Position numbers and translations under genes: made by a program. DNA of 64,000 bases. It comes from JAPPHA01 sp963664045 (GTDB lineage Bacteria; Pseudomonadota; Alphaproteobacteria; Rhodobacterales; Rhodobacteraceae). Each line of letters opens with the position of its first letter. Position 1 is the stretch's first letter. This document shows, one piece after another, positions 54,603-64,000 of this stretch. The notes beneath the pieces were generated by a model. That model saw only the letters and a program-made list of their open reading frames with translations, searched no databases and was not told where the DNA came from. Where the stretch lies: positions 1 to 64,000 of the forward strand of contig CAXXGT010000004.1 of the NCBI GenBank assembly GCA_963664045.2, read 5' to 3'.

Positions 54603-57023
54603 ATGCCTTCGGAACGGACGAAGCCGGTTGTCATCGTCGGCGGTGGAGCCATTGGACTGAGTCTTGCATGGCACCTCGCCCGCCGTGACCATGGTCCATC
54701 GGTCACGCTGCTCGAACGCAATCAACTGGCATCCGGGACGAGTTGGCACGCTGCTGGAATCATTGGTCCGCTCAGGGCAACTCCGCTCATGACTCGAATG
54801 ACAATGGAGGCACTGGACGGGATCCCGAAACTCGAACGACTGACCGGGCTGGCAACGGGGTTTCGGACGACCGGCGGTTACTGGATCGGACGACGACCCG
54901 AGCGAATGACGGAACTCCGACGGATCGCTGCCATTGGCCAGTTCCTTGGCCTCGCGCCGGAAATCCTGTCCGCGGATGACCTGGCCCAGCGCTTGCCAGA
55001 ATTGAACATGTCCGGAATTACCGGCGCGCTCGCTGTTGCCGGGGACGCGATGGTCAACCCCTATGACCTCTGCATGGCATACGCCCGCGCCGCGCGCGGA
55101 GAAGGTGTCACGATCAGGGAGGACGCGCCGGTCGAACGGATTCTTGTTCAAGATGGACGCGTGTCCGGCGTTCGCCTTGCGGATGGCGAAGTCGTTCCCG
55201 CAGGTACAGTTGCGCTCTGTGCCGGAGCCTGGTCGGGGCAGTTGGCTGAACCTGCAGGCGTCGCGCTCCCCTTGCAGGCGGTCGAACACATGTACGTCGT
55301 CACGGAACCCGTACCGGAACTGCCTGTTCCATTCCCCGTCATCCGAGATCTTGACAGGCAGGTCTACATGAAGGGCGATGCCGGGCGGCTGGTTATCGGT
55401 GGATTCGAATGGAACGCCAAACCCTGGGACCCTGACGGACCGGAAGGTGACCGCGAGTTTCTCGAACTGCCCGAGGATTGGGATCAGTTCGCTCCGTTCA
55501 TGGAAGCGGCGCTCACCCTTGTTCCGGCCCTGCAACGAACGGGCGTTCAAAGATTCATGAACGGCCCGGAAAGTTTTACCTTCGACTCGCGCCCACTGGT
55601 CGGCGAGGCACCGAATACCAGTGGCCTGTATGTTGCGGCAGGAATGAATTCCGTCGGGATCATGTCGTCGTACGGGATCGGGCGCGCACTCGCCGACTGG
55701 ATCGTCGAAGGATTTCCCGGCGAGGACTTGTGGGAAATCAGTATCGCGCGTGCCGACCCGAAGGCGGCATCACGGCGGCACATGCGCGTGCGGATGGCAG
55801 AGGCGGTCGGCGATGTCATGGCGATGCACTGGCCTTACAAGCAGCCCCGCGCAGGCCGCGACCTCAGGAAATCCGCCTTGCACAGTCGTTGGGAGGAGCG
55901 GGGAGCGGTTTTCGGCGTGACCGGTGGTTGGGAACGGGGGCTGTGGCATGCACGCTCCGCTGATGAGCGGGAATTGCCCCAGTCGTATGGCTATCAGCCC
56001 TGGTACCCGATCGCAGAGCATGAAGCCCGGAGGATGGCGAATGGCGTCGCACTGATCGATCTTTCCCCTTTCACCAAGATCGACGTGACGGGGACTGATG
56101 CGAAGGAGTTTCTTCACTGTGTCTGTGCCGGTCGGGCCGATCTGGAGCCCGGTCGGGTCGTCTACACCCTGATGCTGAACGAGAGGGGCGGAATCGAGGC
56201 CGACGCCACCGTGACACGAACCGGTTCCTCGGCCTTTCGGATCGTGCTTGCCGCCGGTTTGCGCTGGAAGGAACTCGGGCGCCTGCGGCGCCACGCGAGC
56301 GGACTACGTGTCGGCATCGACGACGCGACAGAGTCCGAGGTGGCTATTGGGGTCGCGGGTCCGCGATCCCGGGAAACGCTTTCGGAGGTATCGGGAGCCG
56401 ATTGGAGCGCATTCCCATTCATGTCATCTCGTCGGGTTGAAATCGCCGGGCGAACCGTTCGCGCCAACCGGGTGAGTTTTACGGGTGAATGCGGGTGGGA
56501 GATCTTCGTCAGGGTCGAGGATGCGCCGTCGGTGTTTGATGCCCTGTCAGCGACGGGAGCAGGTCATCTCGGCTATTTCGCGCTCGACGGGTGCAGGATG
56601 GAAAAGGCGTTCCGGCACTGGGGTCATGACATCGGCCCGGATCTGACGCCAAACGAAGCAGGTCTGGGGTTCACGCTCAGGGCGGGCGGAACCGACCGGC
56701 CGTTCATCGGGGCGCATGCACTGGAGCGCCGGAATCCTGCCCCGCGCCGGCTCGTGCTGTTACGCCTGGCCGGTGAGCCGCTGTCGCTGCATGACGAGCC
56801 AATCCTGGAGCATGGCCGCCCTGTCGGCCTGACGACCTCCGGAGCCCGGGGTCCCCGCACCGGGCTGTCGCTTGCCTTCGGACTGATCAACATCGAACCG
56901 GAAGAGGCGCTCGAGGTAACCTGTCAACGGCAGCTGGAGGTCGAAATCGGGGGAATCCTCTACGGGGCTGTTCCGTTGCTCCGGCCGCCCTATGACCCGG
57001 AAGGCGAAAGGATGCGCGCATGA
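54603..57023 (+). CDS. FAD-dependent dimethylglycine/sarcosine dehydrogenase-like protein (DAO plus GcvT domains)
   Basis: An 806-residue two-domain enzyme. The N-terminal half (1-430) is a D-amino-acid-oxidase-fold flavoprotein: PVVIVGGGAIGLSLAWHL dinucleotide motif and SGTSWHAAG, where H49 matches the covalent-FAD histidine of DMGDH. The C-terminal half has GcvT/tetrahydrofolate-binding and glycine-cleavage C-domains (SFTGECGWEIFV, LDGCRMEKAFRHWG). Such enzymes oxidise N-methyl groups of dimethylglycine, sarcosine or related amines and pass the C1 unit to tetrahydrofolate. The ATG at 54603 has AGGGAG upstream. The stop overlaps the next start (ATGA). The substrate is unproven. Confidence 0.88.
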   Translation: MPSERTKPVVIVGGGAIGLSLAWHLARRDHGPSVTLLERNQLASGTSWHAAGIIGPLRATPLMTRMTMEALDGIPKLERLTGLATGFRTTGGYWIGRRPERMTELRRIAAIGQFLGLAPEILSADDLAQRLPELNMSGITGALAVAGDAMVNPYDLCMAYARAARGEGVTIREDAPVERILVQDGRVSGVRLADGEVVPAGTVALCAGAWSGQLAEPAGVALPLQAVEHMYVVTEPVPELPVPFPVIRDLDRQVYMKGDAGRLVIGGFEWNAKPWDPDGPEGDREFLELPEDWDQFAPFMEAALTLVPALQRTGVQRFMNGPESFTFDSRPLVGEAPNTSGLYVAAGMNSVGIMSSYGIGRALADWIVEGFPGEDLWEISIARADPKAASRRHMRVRMAEAVGDVMAMHWPYKQPRAGRDLRKSALHSRWEERGAVFGVTGGWERGLWHARSADERELPQSYGYQPWYPIAEHEARRMANGVALIDLSPFTKIDVTGTDAKEFLHCVCAGRADLEPGRVVYTLMLNERGGIEADATVTRTGSSAFRIVLAAGLRWKELGRLRRHASGLRVGIDDATESEVAIGVAGPRSRETLSEVSGADWSAFPFMSSRRVEIAGRTVRANRVSFTGECGWEIFVRVEDAPSVFDALSATGAGHLGYFALDGCRMEKAFRHWGHDIGPDLTPNEAGLGFTLRAGGTDRPFIGAHALERRNPAPRRLVLLRLAGEPLSLHDEPILEHGRPVGLTTSGARGPRTGLSLAFGLINIEPEEALEVTCQRQLEVEIGGILYGAVPLLRPPYDPEGERMRA

Positions 57024-59548
57024 CCGATGCACGGGTCGTGATCATCGGTGGCGGGATCATGGGGGTGTCGCTGCTGTACCACCTGACTCGCGCAGGATGG
57101 AAGGATGTCGTTCTCGTCGAGAAACACGACCTGACCCACGGGTCCACCTGGCATGCTGCCGGCCTGTGCACCCACTTTGCCAATCATCCTACGATCCAGG
57201 AGTTGCGGGCGTATTCGGTGCGCCTGTACCGGGATGTCCTGCCGGAACAGACAGGTCTTTCGACCGGGTTTCATCCGACCGGCGCAATGAGACTGGCCCG
57301 CAGCCAGGATCGCATGGACGAGTTCGCCCATGTTGTCGGGCTTTCGGCTTATGCCGGTCATGGGCTCCGCCTGGTCACTCCGGACGAAATCGGGGATCTG
57401 CACCCACTTGCCCGGACCGACGGGCTGCTCGGCGGGATCCATGAACCCTTCGACGGGCATGTCGACCCGTCCCTGGCGACACGTGCCCTGGCAACCGCGG
57501 CGCGCCAGCAAGGCGGAGAAATCAGGTGCTGGACGCCTGTCACGGAAATCCGGAGGGAAGCCGGCCACTGGATTCTCGAAACCGGCAGCGGTGCGATCAG
57601 GGCGCGGCAGGTTGTCAACGCCGCCGGCACCTGGGGACGGGATGTCGGGGCAATGATGGCGCTTGATGTCCCGATCGTTCCGATCCTGCACCAGTATCTC
57701 GTCACGGCCTCGATCGAAGCCCTGGTCGAACGCAGGAGGTCCGAAGCCGGCGAGTTGCCGATCATCCGGGATCCGGATGAAAGCTGGTACGTCAGGCAGG
57801 AACGCGACGGCCTGATCATCGGACCTTACGAGGCCGACGGGACGCCATGGTCGGTGGACGGTGTCCCGCAGGACTTCGGCGCCGAGCTGCTGCCGCCGGA
57901 TCTCGATCGGGTCGCTCCGATCGTGGAGGCTGCAATTTCCAGGATCCCCGCGCTGGAGACCGCGGGGATCCGGACGATCGTCAACGGACCGATAACGTTT
58001 TCGCCGGACGCCAACCCGTTGATTGGCCCCGCCGGAGGGATGCCCGGCGCCTGGTTGCTGACCGGGTCCTCGATGGGCGTGATGGAGGGCGGCGGGGCAG
58101 GCTGGTTCCTTGCGGAATGGATGCGCCGCGGAACGCCACCTATGGATGCCCTTGCCGTCGACCCGCGCCGGTTCGGCTTGTGGGCCGATCGCAGCTTCCA
58201 GATCGACAAGGCGATCGAATGTTTCGGCGAACAGTTCGGGATTCATTTTCCGAGGGAAGAACGCCCTGCCGGGCGTGGGAAACGCCTGTCACCGATCCAT
58301 GAAGATCTCGTCGCCCGGGGGGCGATCATGGGCGCAGTGAACGGCTGGGAGCGCCCGAACTGGTTCGATGCGAACGGAACGGGCGACTGCCCGCCGAGTT
58401 TCCGGCGGGCCGGATGGTTTGACGCGGTCGCAGGCGAAGTCGAGGCCGTGACCAGCCGTGTCGGGTACGCCGACCTGTCCGCCCTGTCGAAATTCGAGAT
58501 CTCCGGGGCAGGGACCCGGGAAGCGCTCGACAACCTCGGGGCGCGCCGCGCCCGGAAACCGGGCCGCGTTGGCCTCATGCACGTGCTGACCGATGAGTGC
58601 GGCGTTCAATCGGAATTTGCCGTTTCCGTGATCGCACATGACCGGGCGTGGCTGACGTCCGCGGCCGCCGCCGAGCAGATCGACGAAGCGATCCTTGCGG
58701 AAGGATGCCGCGGTCTCGATGTCGCCTTGAAGAACGTCACCGACTCGTTTGGTGTCCTCGCGCTCGCGGGGCCGCGGTCCCCGGAACTGATGCGGCAACT
58801 GGCGAACTCAGATCATGACTTTTCGACCGAGGCGTTTCCGTGGATGACGTGCCAGCGTGTTCACCTTGCAGGAATCCCGGTGCTCGCGATGCGCATCTCT
58901 TATGCCGGCGAGACGGGCTGGGAGTTGCACGTGGAGTCCCGGCAGATGCGCGAGCTCTTTCATGCCGTGGAGACGAAGGGAAATCCCCTCGGCCTCCGGC
59001 CTTTCGGGGCGTATGCGATCGACTCCATGCGTCTCGAGAAAGGTTATCCGGGCTGGGGCACGGAGCTGACGACGGAACGAACGCTGGAAGAGGCCGGTCT
59101 CTCGCGGTTTTCTCGCGCCTGTGGCGAAGAGGGGACCGGCGGGCGCGAGATGGCCCGAAACCGCCCGGAAGGCACTGGCCGGCGACGCATGGAACTGGCG
59201 TTGCTGAGGATCGAATGCGACGGCGATGACGTCGACCCGTTCTTTGGTCATCCGGTGATGCTCGGGGAACGCCCGGTCGGAATGGTGACCTCGGGTAGTT
59301 TCGGGTTCCGGGTCGGCTTCACGGTTGCATTCGCCTACCTCGAGGATCGGGCGAACGACGCCGACCTGAAGGTCGGGATCCTGGGCGCCAGGTATCCTGC
59401 CCGAATCCTCGAGAAACCGCCGTTCGACCCGGAAAATTCCCGCCCCAGGAACGGAACCGCACATTTGGGCAGGTACGAATGTCACGCCAGGCAAGGGGAG
59501 ACGGCAAATGCGGATGACAGCCGTCCCCCGAACGATACGGAAACATGA
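57020..59548 (+). CDS. Second FAD-dependent dimethylglycine dehydrogenase-like protein
   Basis: An 842-residue paralogue of the upstream gene with the same layout. The dinucleotide motif is VVIIGGGIMGVSLLYHLTRAG; GSTWHAAG has H45 at the covalent-FAD position; GcvT and C-terminal domains follow (YAGETGWELHV, IDSMRLEKGYPGWG, GSFGFRVGFTVAFAYL). A basic, glycine-rich insertion near 695-720 (GEEGTGGREMARNRPEG) is unusual, and a long Asn/Arg-rich tail follows ARILEKPPFDP. The start overlaps the first gene's stop, so both are made from one transcript. Paired paralogues may oxidise successive methyl groups or form a heteromer; that is inference. Confidence 0.88.
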   Translation: MTDARVVIIGGGIMGVSLLYHLTRAGWKDVVLVEKHDLTHGSTWHAAGLCTHFANHPTIQELRAYSVRLYRDVLPEQTGLSTGFHPTGAMRLARSQDRMDEFAHVVGLSAYAGHGLRLVTPDEIGDLHPLARTDGLLGGIHEPFDGHVDPSLATRALATAARQQGGEIRCWTPVTEIRREAGHWILETGSGAIRARQVVNAAGTWGRDVGAMMALDVPIVPILHQYLVTASIEALVERRRSEAGELPIIRDPDESWYVRQERDGLIIGPYEADGTPWSVDGVPQDFGAELLPPDLDRVAPIVEAAISRIPALETAGIRTIVNGPITFSPDANPLIGPAGGMPGAWLLTGSSMGVMEGGGAGWFLAEWMRRGTPPMDALAVDPRRFGLWADRSFQIDKAIECFGEQFGIHFPREERPAGRGKRLSPIHEDLVARGAIMGAVNGWERPNWFDANGTGDCPPSFRRAGWFDAVAGEVEAVTSRVGYADLSALSKFEISGAGTREALDNLGARRARKPGRVGLMHVLTDECGVQSEFAVSVIAHDRAWLTSAAAAEQIDEAILAEGCRGLDVALKNVTDSFGVLALAGPRSPELMRQLANSDHDFSTEAFPWMTCQRVHLAGIPVLAMRISYAGETGWELHVESRQMRELFHAVETKGNPLGLRPFGAYAIDSMRLEKGYPGWGTELTTERTLEEAGLSRFSRACGEEGTGGREMARNRPEGTGRRRMELALLRIECDGDDVDPFFGHPVMLGERPVGMVTSGSFGFRVGFTVAFAYLEDRANDADLKVGILGARYPARILEKPPFDPENSRPRNGTAHLGRYECHARQGETANADDSRPPNDTET

Positions 59549-59621
59549 ACAGGGCCTTGCGAAAATTCGGAGTTGCGCCCGCAGCCGGAGCGGCGAAACC
59601 TCATCGGAGGGGTTGGCGAAG

Positions 59622-60101
59622 ATGAACCCGTCTCCCGAAGACATTGCCTGCCGGTTGATCGGGTCCGCAACGACCGGTGCCCTCGGGGTCATCAATCCAG
59701 AGACAGGCCACCCCCATGTCAGCAGGGTTGCCGTCGGTGCGACGCCGGGCGGGGAGGTCTATGTCCTGGTATCGGAACTGTCGATGCACACGAAGGCGAT
59801 CCGGGCCAACCCGAAGTGTTCACTGCTGGTGGGCGAATTCGACGTCTCCGGTGACCCGCTGGACAGCGCGCGGCTGACACTGACCGGCCGTGCCCGATTC
59901 CTGAAGCGGGGCAGCAGGCAACATCTCGATTGCCGTTCGCATTTCCTCGCGGCATCGAACGTGCCCCGACCGTATGTTGATTTTGCCGATTTCCATTTCA
60001 TTGTCGTCGAGATCGAGACGGCATTCCTGAACGCGGGATTCGGAAAGGCATCGGGAATCGATCCCGGGAGGCTTCGTCCGGGTCGCCGGGAGAATCCCTG
60101 A
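59622..60101 (+). CDS. Pyridoxamine 5'-phosphate oxidase-like FMN-binding (HugZ-type) protein
   Basis: A 159-residue split-barrel protein of the PPOX/HugZ family. It has SATTGALGVINPETGHPHVSR (strand 1-2), YVLVSELSMHTKAIRANPKC (cofactor phosphate-binding region), SLLVGEF and ARLTLTGRARFL. Related proteins bind FMN, F420 or heme and act as reductases or in heme use. The ATG at 59622 follows GGAGGGG by about nine bases; the longer frame would overlap the dehydrogenase tail. It is probably co-transcribed with the dehydrogenases. Function is at family level only. Confidence 0.82.
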   Translation: MNPSPEDIACRLIGSATTGALGVINPETGHPHVSRVAVGATPGGEVYVLVSELSMHTKAIRANPKCSLLVGEFDVSGDPLDSARLTLTGRARFLKRGSRQHLDCRSHFLAASNVPRPYVDFADFHFIVVEIETAFLNAGFGKASGIDPGRLRPGRRENP

Positions 60102-60234
60102 CAGGCGGGATTGAAACAATTTCAACAATACCGTGAGAGACGGTGTTTTGCTCTGGGACCCTCCCATTTAGTAGGGAAAGAGCTGAACACGGGACCAATC
60201 CACGCTCCCCGGAGCGGAGACGAAACTGAAAGAG

Positions 60235-61167
60235 ATGAATATGTCAGACCTGAAGTATTCCGATGTCACACCACGAGCAGACTTCCTGAACCGGCGTCGA
60301 TTTGTTGCAGCCATGACGGTAGGTGGCGGTTCAATCGCGGCCGGTCTCGCGCCGTCGATCTCTTCGGCGGCGATCGACGCGGTGCCGAGCATCTACTCGA
60401 CAGACGAGGAACTCACCCCCCTCGATGCGATCACGACCTACAACAACTACTATGAATTCGGCACGGGCAAGGATGACGCCTCGAAACGGGCTGGAGGCCT
60501 GACGACGAAGCCGTGGTCCGTCGTGATCGACGGAATGGTCAACAATCCCGGCACCTACGATCTCGAAGACATCCTGAAGGAGGTCACGCTCGAGGAGAGG
60601 ATTTACCGGCTCCGCTGCGTCGAGGCATGGTCAATGGTCGTTCCCTGGATCGGTTTCGAGCTCGGAACACTCATTGCGCGGGCAGACCCCACTCCGGGTG
60701 CGCGCTACGTGGCCTTCGAGACGCTGTTCCGTCCCGAGGAAATGCCTGGCCAGTCTTCCCGTCTGCTCGACTGGCCGTACCGGGAAGGGCTGAGGCTCGA
60801 CGAGGCGATGCATCCGCTGACGATTCTCGCGACCGGTCTTTACGGCGAAGAACTGCCCAACCAGAACGGCGCCCCGTTGCGCCTGGTGGTTCCGTGGAAA
60901 TACGGATTCAAGTCGATCAAGGCCATCGTCAGGATGACACTGACGGACGTGGAGCCCCCGACGACCTGGAACATGCAGAGTCCCCGGGAATACGGATTTT
61001 ATTCCAACGTCAATCCGGAGGTGCATCACCCCCGGTGGTCGCAGGCATCGGAACGTCCGGTCGGAAAGGGGTTCTTTGCCAAGCGCAAGCCGACGCTGAT
61101 GTTCAACGGCTATGCTGAGGAGGTCGCGTCGCTGTATGACGGGATGGACCTCAGTCAGAACTACTGA
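60235..61167 (+). CDS. msrP: Protein-methionine-sulfoxide reductase catalytic subunit MsrP
   Basis: A 310-residue molybdopterin enzyme that reduces methionine sulfoxide in periplasmic proteins. A Tat signal (NRRRFVAAMTVGG, residues about 19-31) precedes the oxidoreductase domain. The molybdenum ligand is C128 in RLRCVEAWSM, followed by VPWIGFELGTLIA, RPEEMPGQ, LPNQNGAPLRLVVPWKYGFKS and the C-terminal ASERPVGKGFF. The start is MNMSD; a second ATG two codons on is also possible. It is followed 24 bp later by the membrane partner MsrQ. Intact. Confidence 0.95.
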   Translation: MNMSDLKYSDVTPRADFLNRRRFVAAMTVGGGSIAAGLAPSISSAAIDAVPSIYSTDEELTPLDAITTYNNYYEFGTGKDDASKRAGGLTTKPWSVVIDGMVNNPGTYDLEDILKEVTLEERIYRLRCVEAWSMVVPWIGFELGTLIARADPTPGARYVAFETLFRPEEMPGQSSRLLDWPYREGLRLDEAMHPLTILATGLYGEELPNQNGAPLRLVVPWKYGFKSIKAIVRMTLTDVEPPTTWNMQSPREYGFYSNVNPEVHHPRWSQASERPVGKGFFAKRKPTLMFNGYAEEVASLYDGMDLSQNY

Positions 61168-61191
61168 TTCCGGTTCGGTCGGGCCACCACG

Positions 61192-61815
61192 ATGATCAGG
61201 CAAATCAATTCGGCGGTTCGGCGGGTTCCCGCCTGGCCGCTCTATCCGATCGGCATGCTACCCGGCGTCATATTTCTTTACTGGGGCCTGACCAACCAGC
61301 TGGGCGCCGACCCGGTCAGGGCGCTGCAGCACCTGACCGGCGAGTGGGCGCTCAGACTCCTGATCGCGGTTCTCGCAATCACGCCGCTGCTCAGGACGAC
61401 GAGGATCAACCTGCTGAAGTTCCGGCGCGCGCTCGGGCTGCTGGTCTTCTACTACGCGGTGCTGCATCTGCTGAACTACATCGTTCTCGACTACCAGTTC
61501 TTCTGGCCGGAGATCTGGCAGGACCTGACGAAAAGGCCCTACATCATTATCGGCATGCTGAGCTTCCTGCTCATGGTGCCGCTTGCCATCACGTCGAACA
61601 ATGCGTCCGTGCGCAGGCTCGGGGCAGCCGCTTGGAGGAAACTTCATCGCCTGGTCTATGTCGCGGCGCTGGCTGGCGGTCTCCACTTTCTGCTGGTGGT
61701 CAAGGCGTGGCCGCCCGAACCGATCATCCACCTGGCCATCATCTGTGCGCTCCTTTCCTACCGATATGTCGAGCACCTGCGCACACGCACGCGCATGCGG
61801 CGTTCCAGGGCGTGA
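61192..61815 (+). CDS. msrQ: Heme-binding membrane subunit MsrQ
   Basis: A 207-residue, six-helix heme b membrane protein of the YedZ family that passes electrons from the quinone pool or NADH to MsrP. Histidines of the expected heme-binding helices are in AVLHLLNYIVLD and WRKLHRLVYVAALAGGLHFLL. The RALGLLVFYYAVLH segment is the family hallmark. It is directly downstream of msrP. The C-terminus ends in a basic RTRTRMRRSRA tail. Normal length and order. Confidence 0.95.
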   Translation: MIRQINSAVRRVPAWPLYPIGMLPGVIFLYWGLTNQLGADPVRALQHLTGEWALRLLIAVLAITPLLRTTRINLLKFRRALGLLVFYYAVLHLLNYIVLDYQFFWPEIWQDLTKRPYIIIGMLSFLLMVPLAITSNNASVRRLGAAAWRKLHRLVYVAALAGGLHFLLVVKAWPPEPIIHLAIICALLSYRYVEHLRTRTRMRRSRA

Positions 61816-61962
61816 GCGGGGACAGCTTTCGAGGGTGGCCGGGGACATTTCTTGAGCCGCGCCGTCGACGACAGAAGGAGGCAGCGTCGGACGAGAACTG
61901 GCCGGGACATCCGGTCTCGCCGGGGACGGGAAAAATTCTTTTCAGGCCAGCGAAATTAACCC

Positions 61963-61991
61963 TTGCGAATCCCTGGCGCAAAAACTAGATA
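61963..61991 (+). promoter_or_regulatory. Candidate rRNA operon promoter
   Basis: TTGCGA (61963-61968), a 17-base spacer, then TAGATA (61986-61991), about 355 bp upstream of mature 16S. It is the best sigma70-type match in the leader; no upstream activator site was judged. Confidence 0.5.
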
Positions 61992-62093
61992 GAAGTTCGC
62001 CCTTTGAGACGGGGACCGTTTCGGGGGTGACAGGAGGCAGCAGGTTCATTTGGTGCCGTGGTTAACGGTGCGTTGTGGGTTGGCCGCTTAAGG

Positions 62094-62104
62094 CTCTTTG
62101 AAAT
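62094..62104 (+). promoter_or_regulatory. boxA-like antitermination site in the rRNA leader
   Basis: CTCTTTGAAAT resembles the boxA antiterminator core (GCTCTTTA) in the expected leader position before 16S. The match is short and one base off. Confidence 0.4.
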
Positions 62105-62344
62105 TCTGGTATCCGAAGAGATATGCGGGCGGTCAGGTTCCGATTCGACGGAACGGATCCAAGCATGTCGTCCTGCCAGGACTGATGTCCGATGACGCAG
62201 GGTCAGCTTCACTGTTTGCTGTGGTTCGCGTTTCCATTTCGGGAACCGGCACAGGAAACAGAATGGTGCATCCTGTCCCGATGCGGGGCAGGGTGTGATG
62301 TGCAGGGGTTCGAACGTCAAGGACACGCCGGTGACGGCGTTTCA

Positions 62345-63812
<1,468 letters not shown>

Positions 63813-63960
63813 GATCGGGGTACCGGGCATGGCCGAGAGGCCTGTTGCCGGTCCCGGGTCACTTAGCAGCCCATATCATGGGCAAATCAGCTCCAGGGCC
63901 GGGACCCGGCCGTCCTCATATCTCTTCGGAAGGCGAATTCAGGCCTCTACCGGCCTGTCC

Positions 63961-64000
63961 GGGTCGGTAGCTCAGGAGGTTAGAGCGCACGCCTGATAAG
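63961..64000 (+). tRNA. tRNA-Ile (GAT), 5' part, in the 16S-23S spacer
   Basis: Starts GGGTCGGTAGCTCAGGAGGT (acceptor and D arm) with the anticodon GAT at 63995-63997 in CTGATAA. The window ends within the anticodon arm. The position, about 155 bp after 16S, is the standard place for spacer tRNA-Ile. Confidence 0.93.

Overview
This window is GC-rich DNA from an alphaproteobacterium. It carries a complete 16S rRNA gene of alphaproteobacterial type, followed by the start of a spacer tRNA-Ile. It also has the alphaproteobacterial block dapC-ftsK-lolA and a strong one-carbon/methylamine theme (two dimethylglycine-dehydrogenase-like proteins, an MttB-family protein, a GlnT-type glutamine synthetase). 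Genus cannot be read by eye. Insertion sequences and broken genes are abundant, as in a genome under relaxed selection such as a host-associated or recently bottlenecked lineage; that is inference.

Layout. 1-3172: an IS66-like unit in which a D12-class adenine methylase is translationally coupled to the large transposase, while tnpA/tnpB lie convergently. 3486-13942: a divergent catabolic locus. A polyamine-type ABC transporter is on the minus strand; on the plus strand lie a SIS-domain sugar isomerase/deglycase, a PfkB kinase, a PuuE-like deacetylase, an unidentified ORF, an Asp/Glu/hydantoin racemase-fold protein lacking both usual cysteines, and an amidohydrolase, most with overlapping stop/start codons. 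14204-24423: a nest of mobile elements. These are an internally deleted IS1634-type gene, a complete IS66 element carrying a DruA-like (DUF4338) gene with perfect ends and an 8-bp duplication, and a TonB-dependent receptor gene split by an element whose transposase is a DruA-like/IS4 fusion, itself split by another IS66 element. 25287-26482 is decayed. 26724-36086 is ordinary chromosome: lolA, ftsK, dapC, amidase, kynurenine-formamidase-like hydrolase, rhomboid protease, glutamine-synthetase family. 36355-47173 is an accessory region: hipBA, an oxidoreductase plus a thuA gene interrupted by an ORF-less group II intron, pncA, and remnants of AbiEi, DUF1778/GNAT, IS1634 and IS66 elements. 47799-51403 is an operon of sulfotransferase, MttB-like protein and class III aminotransferase. 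51880-53488 is a second hipBA. 54603-61815 holds tandem dimethylglycine-dehydrogenase-like genes, an FMN-binding protein and msrPQ. 61963-64000 is the start of an rRNA operon.

The most interesting items are the group II intron inside thuA, whose predicted removal restores the reading frame exactly, and the repeated association of DruA-like proteins with two unrelated transposase families, once beside it and once fused. The fused element sits between unusually long G homopolymers.
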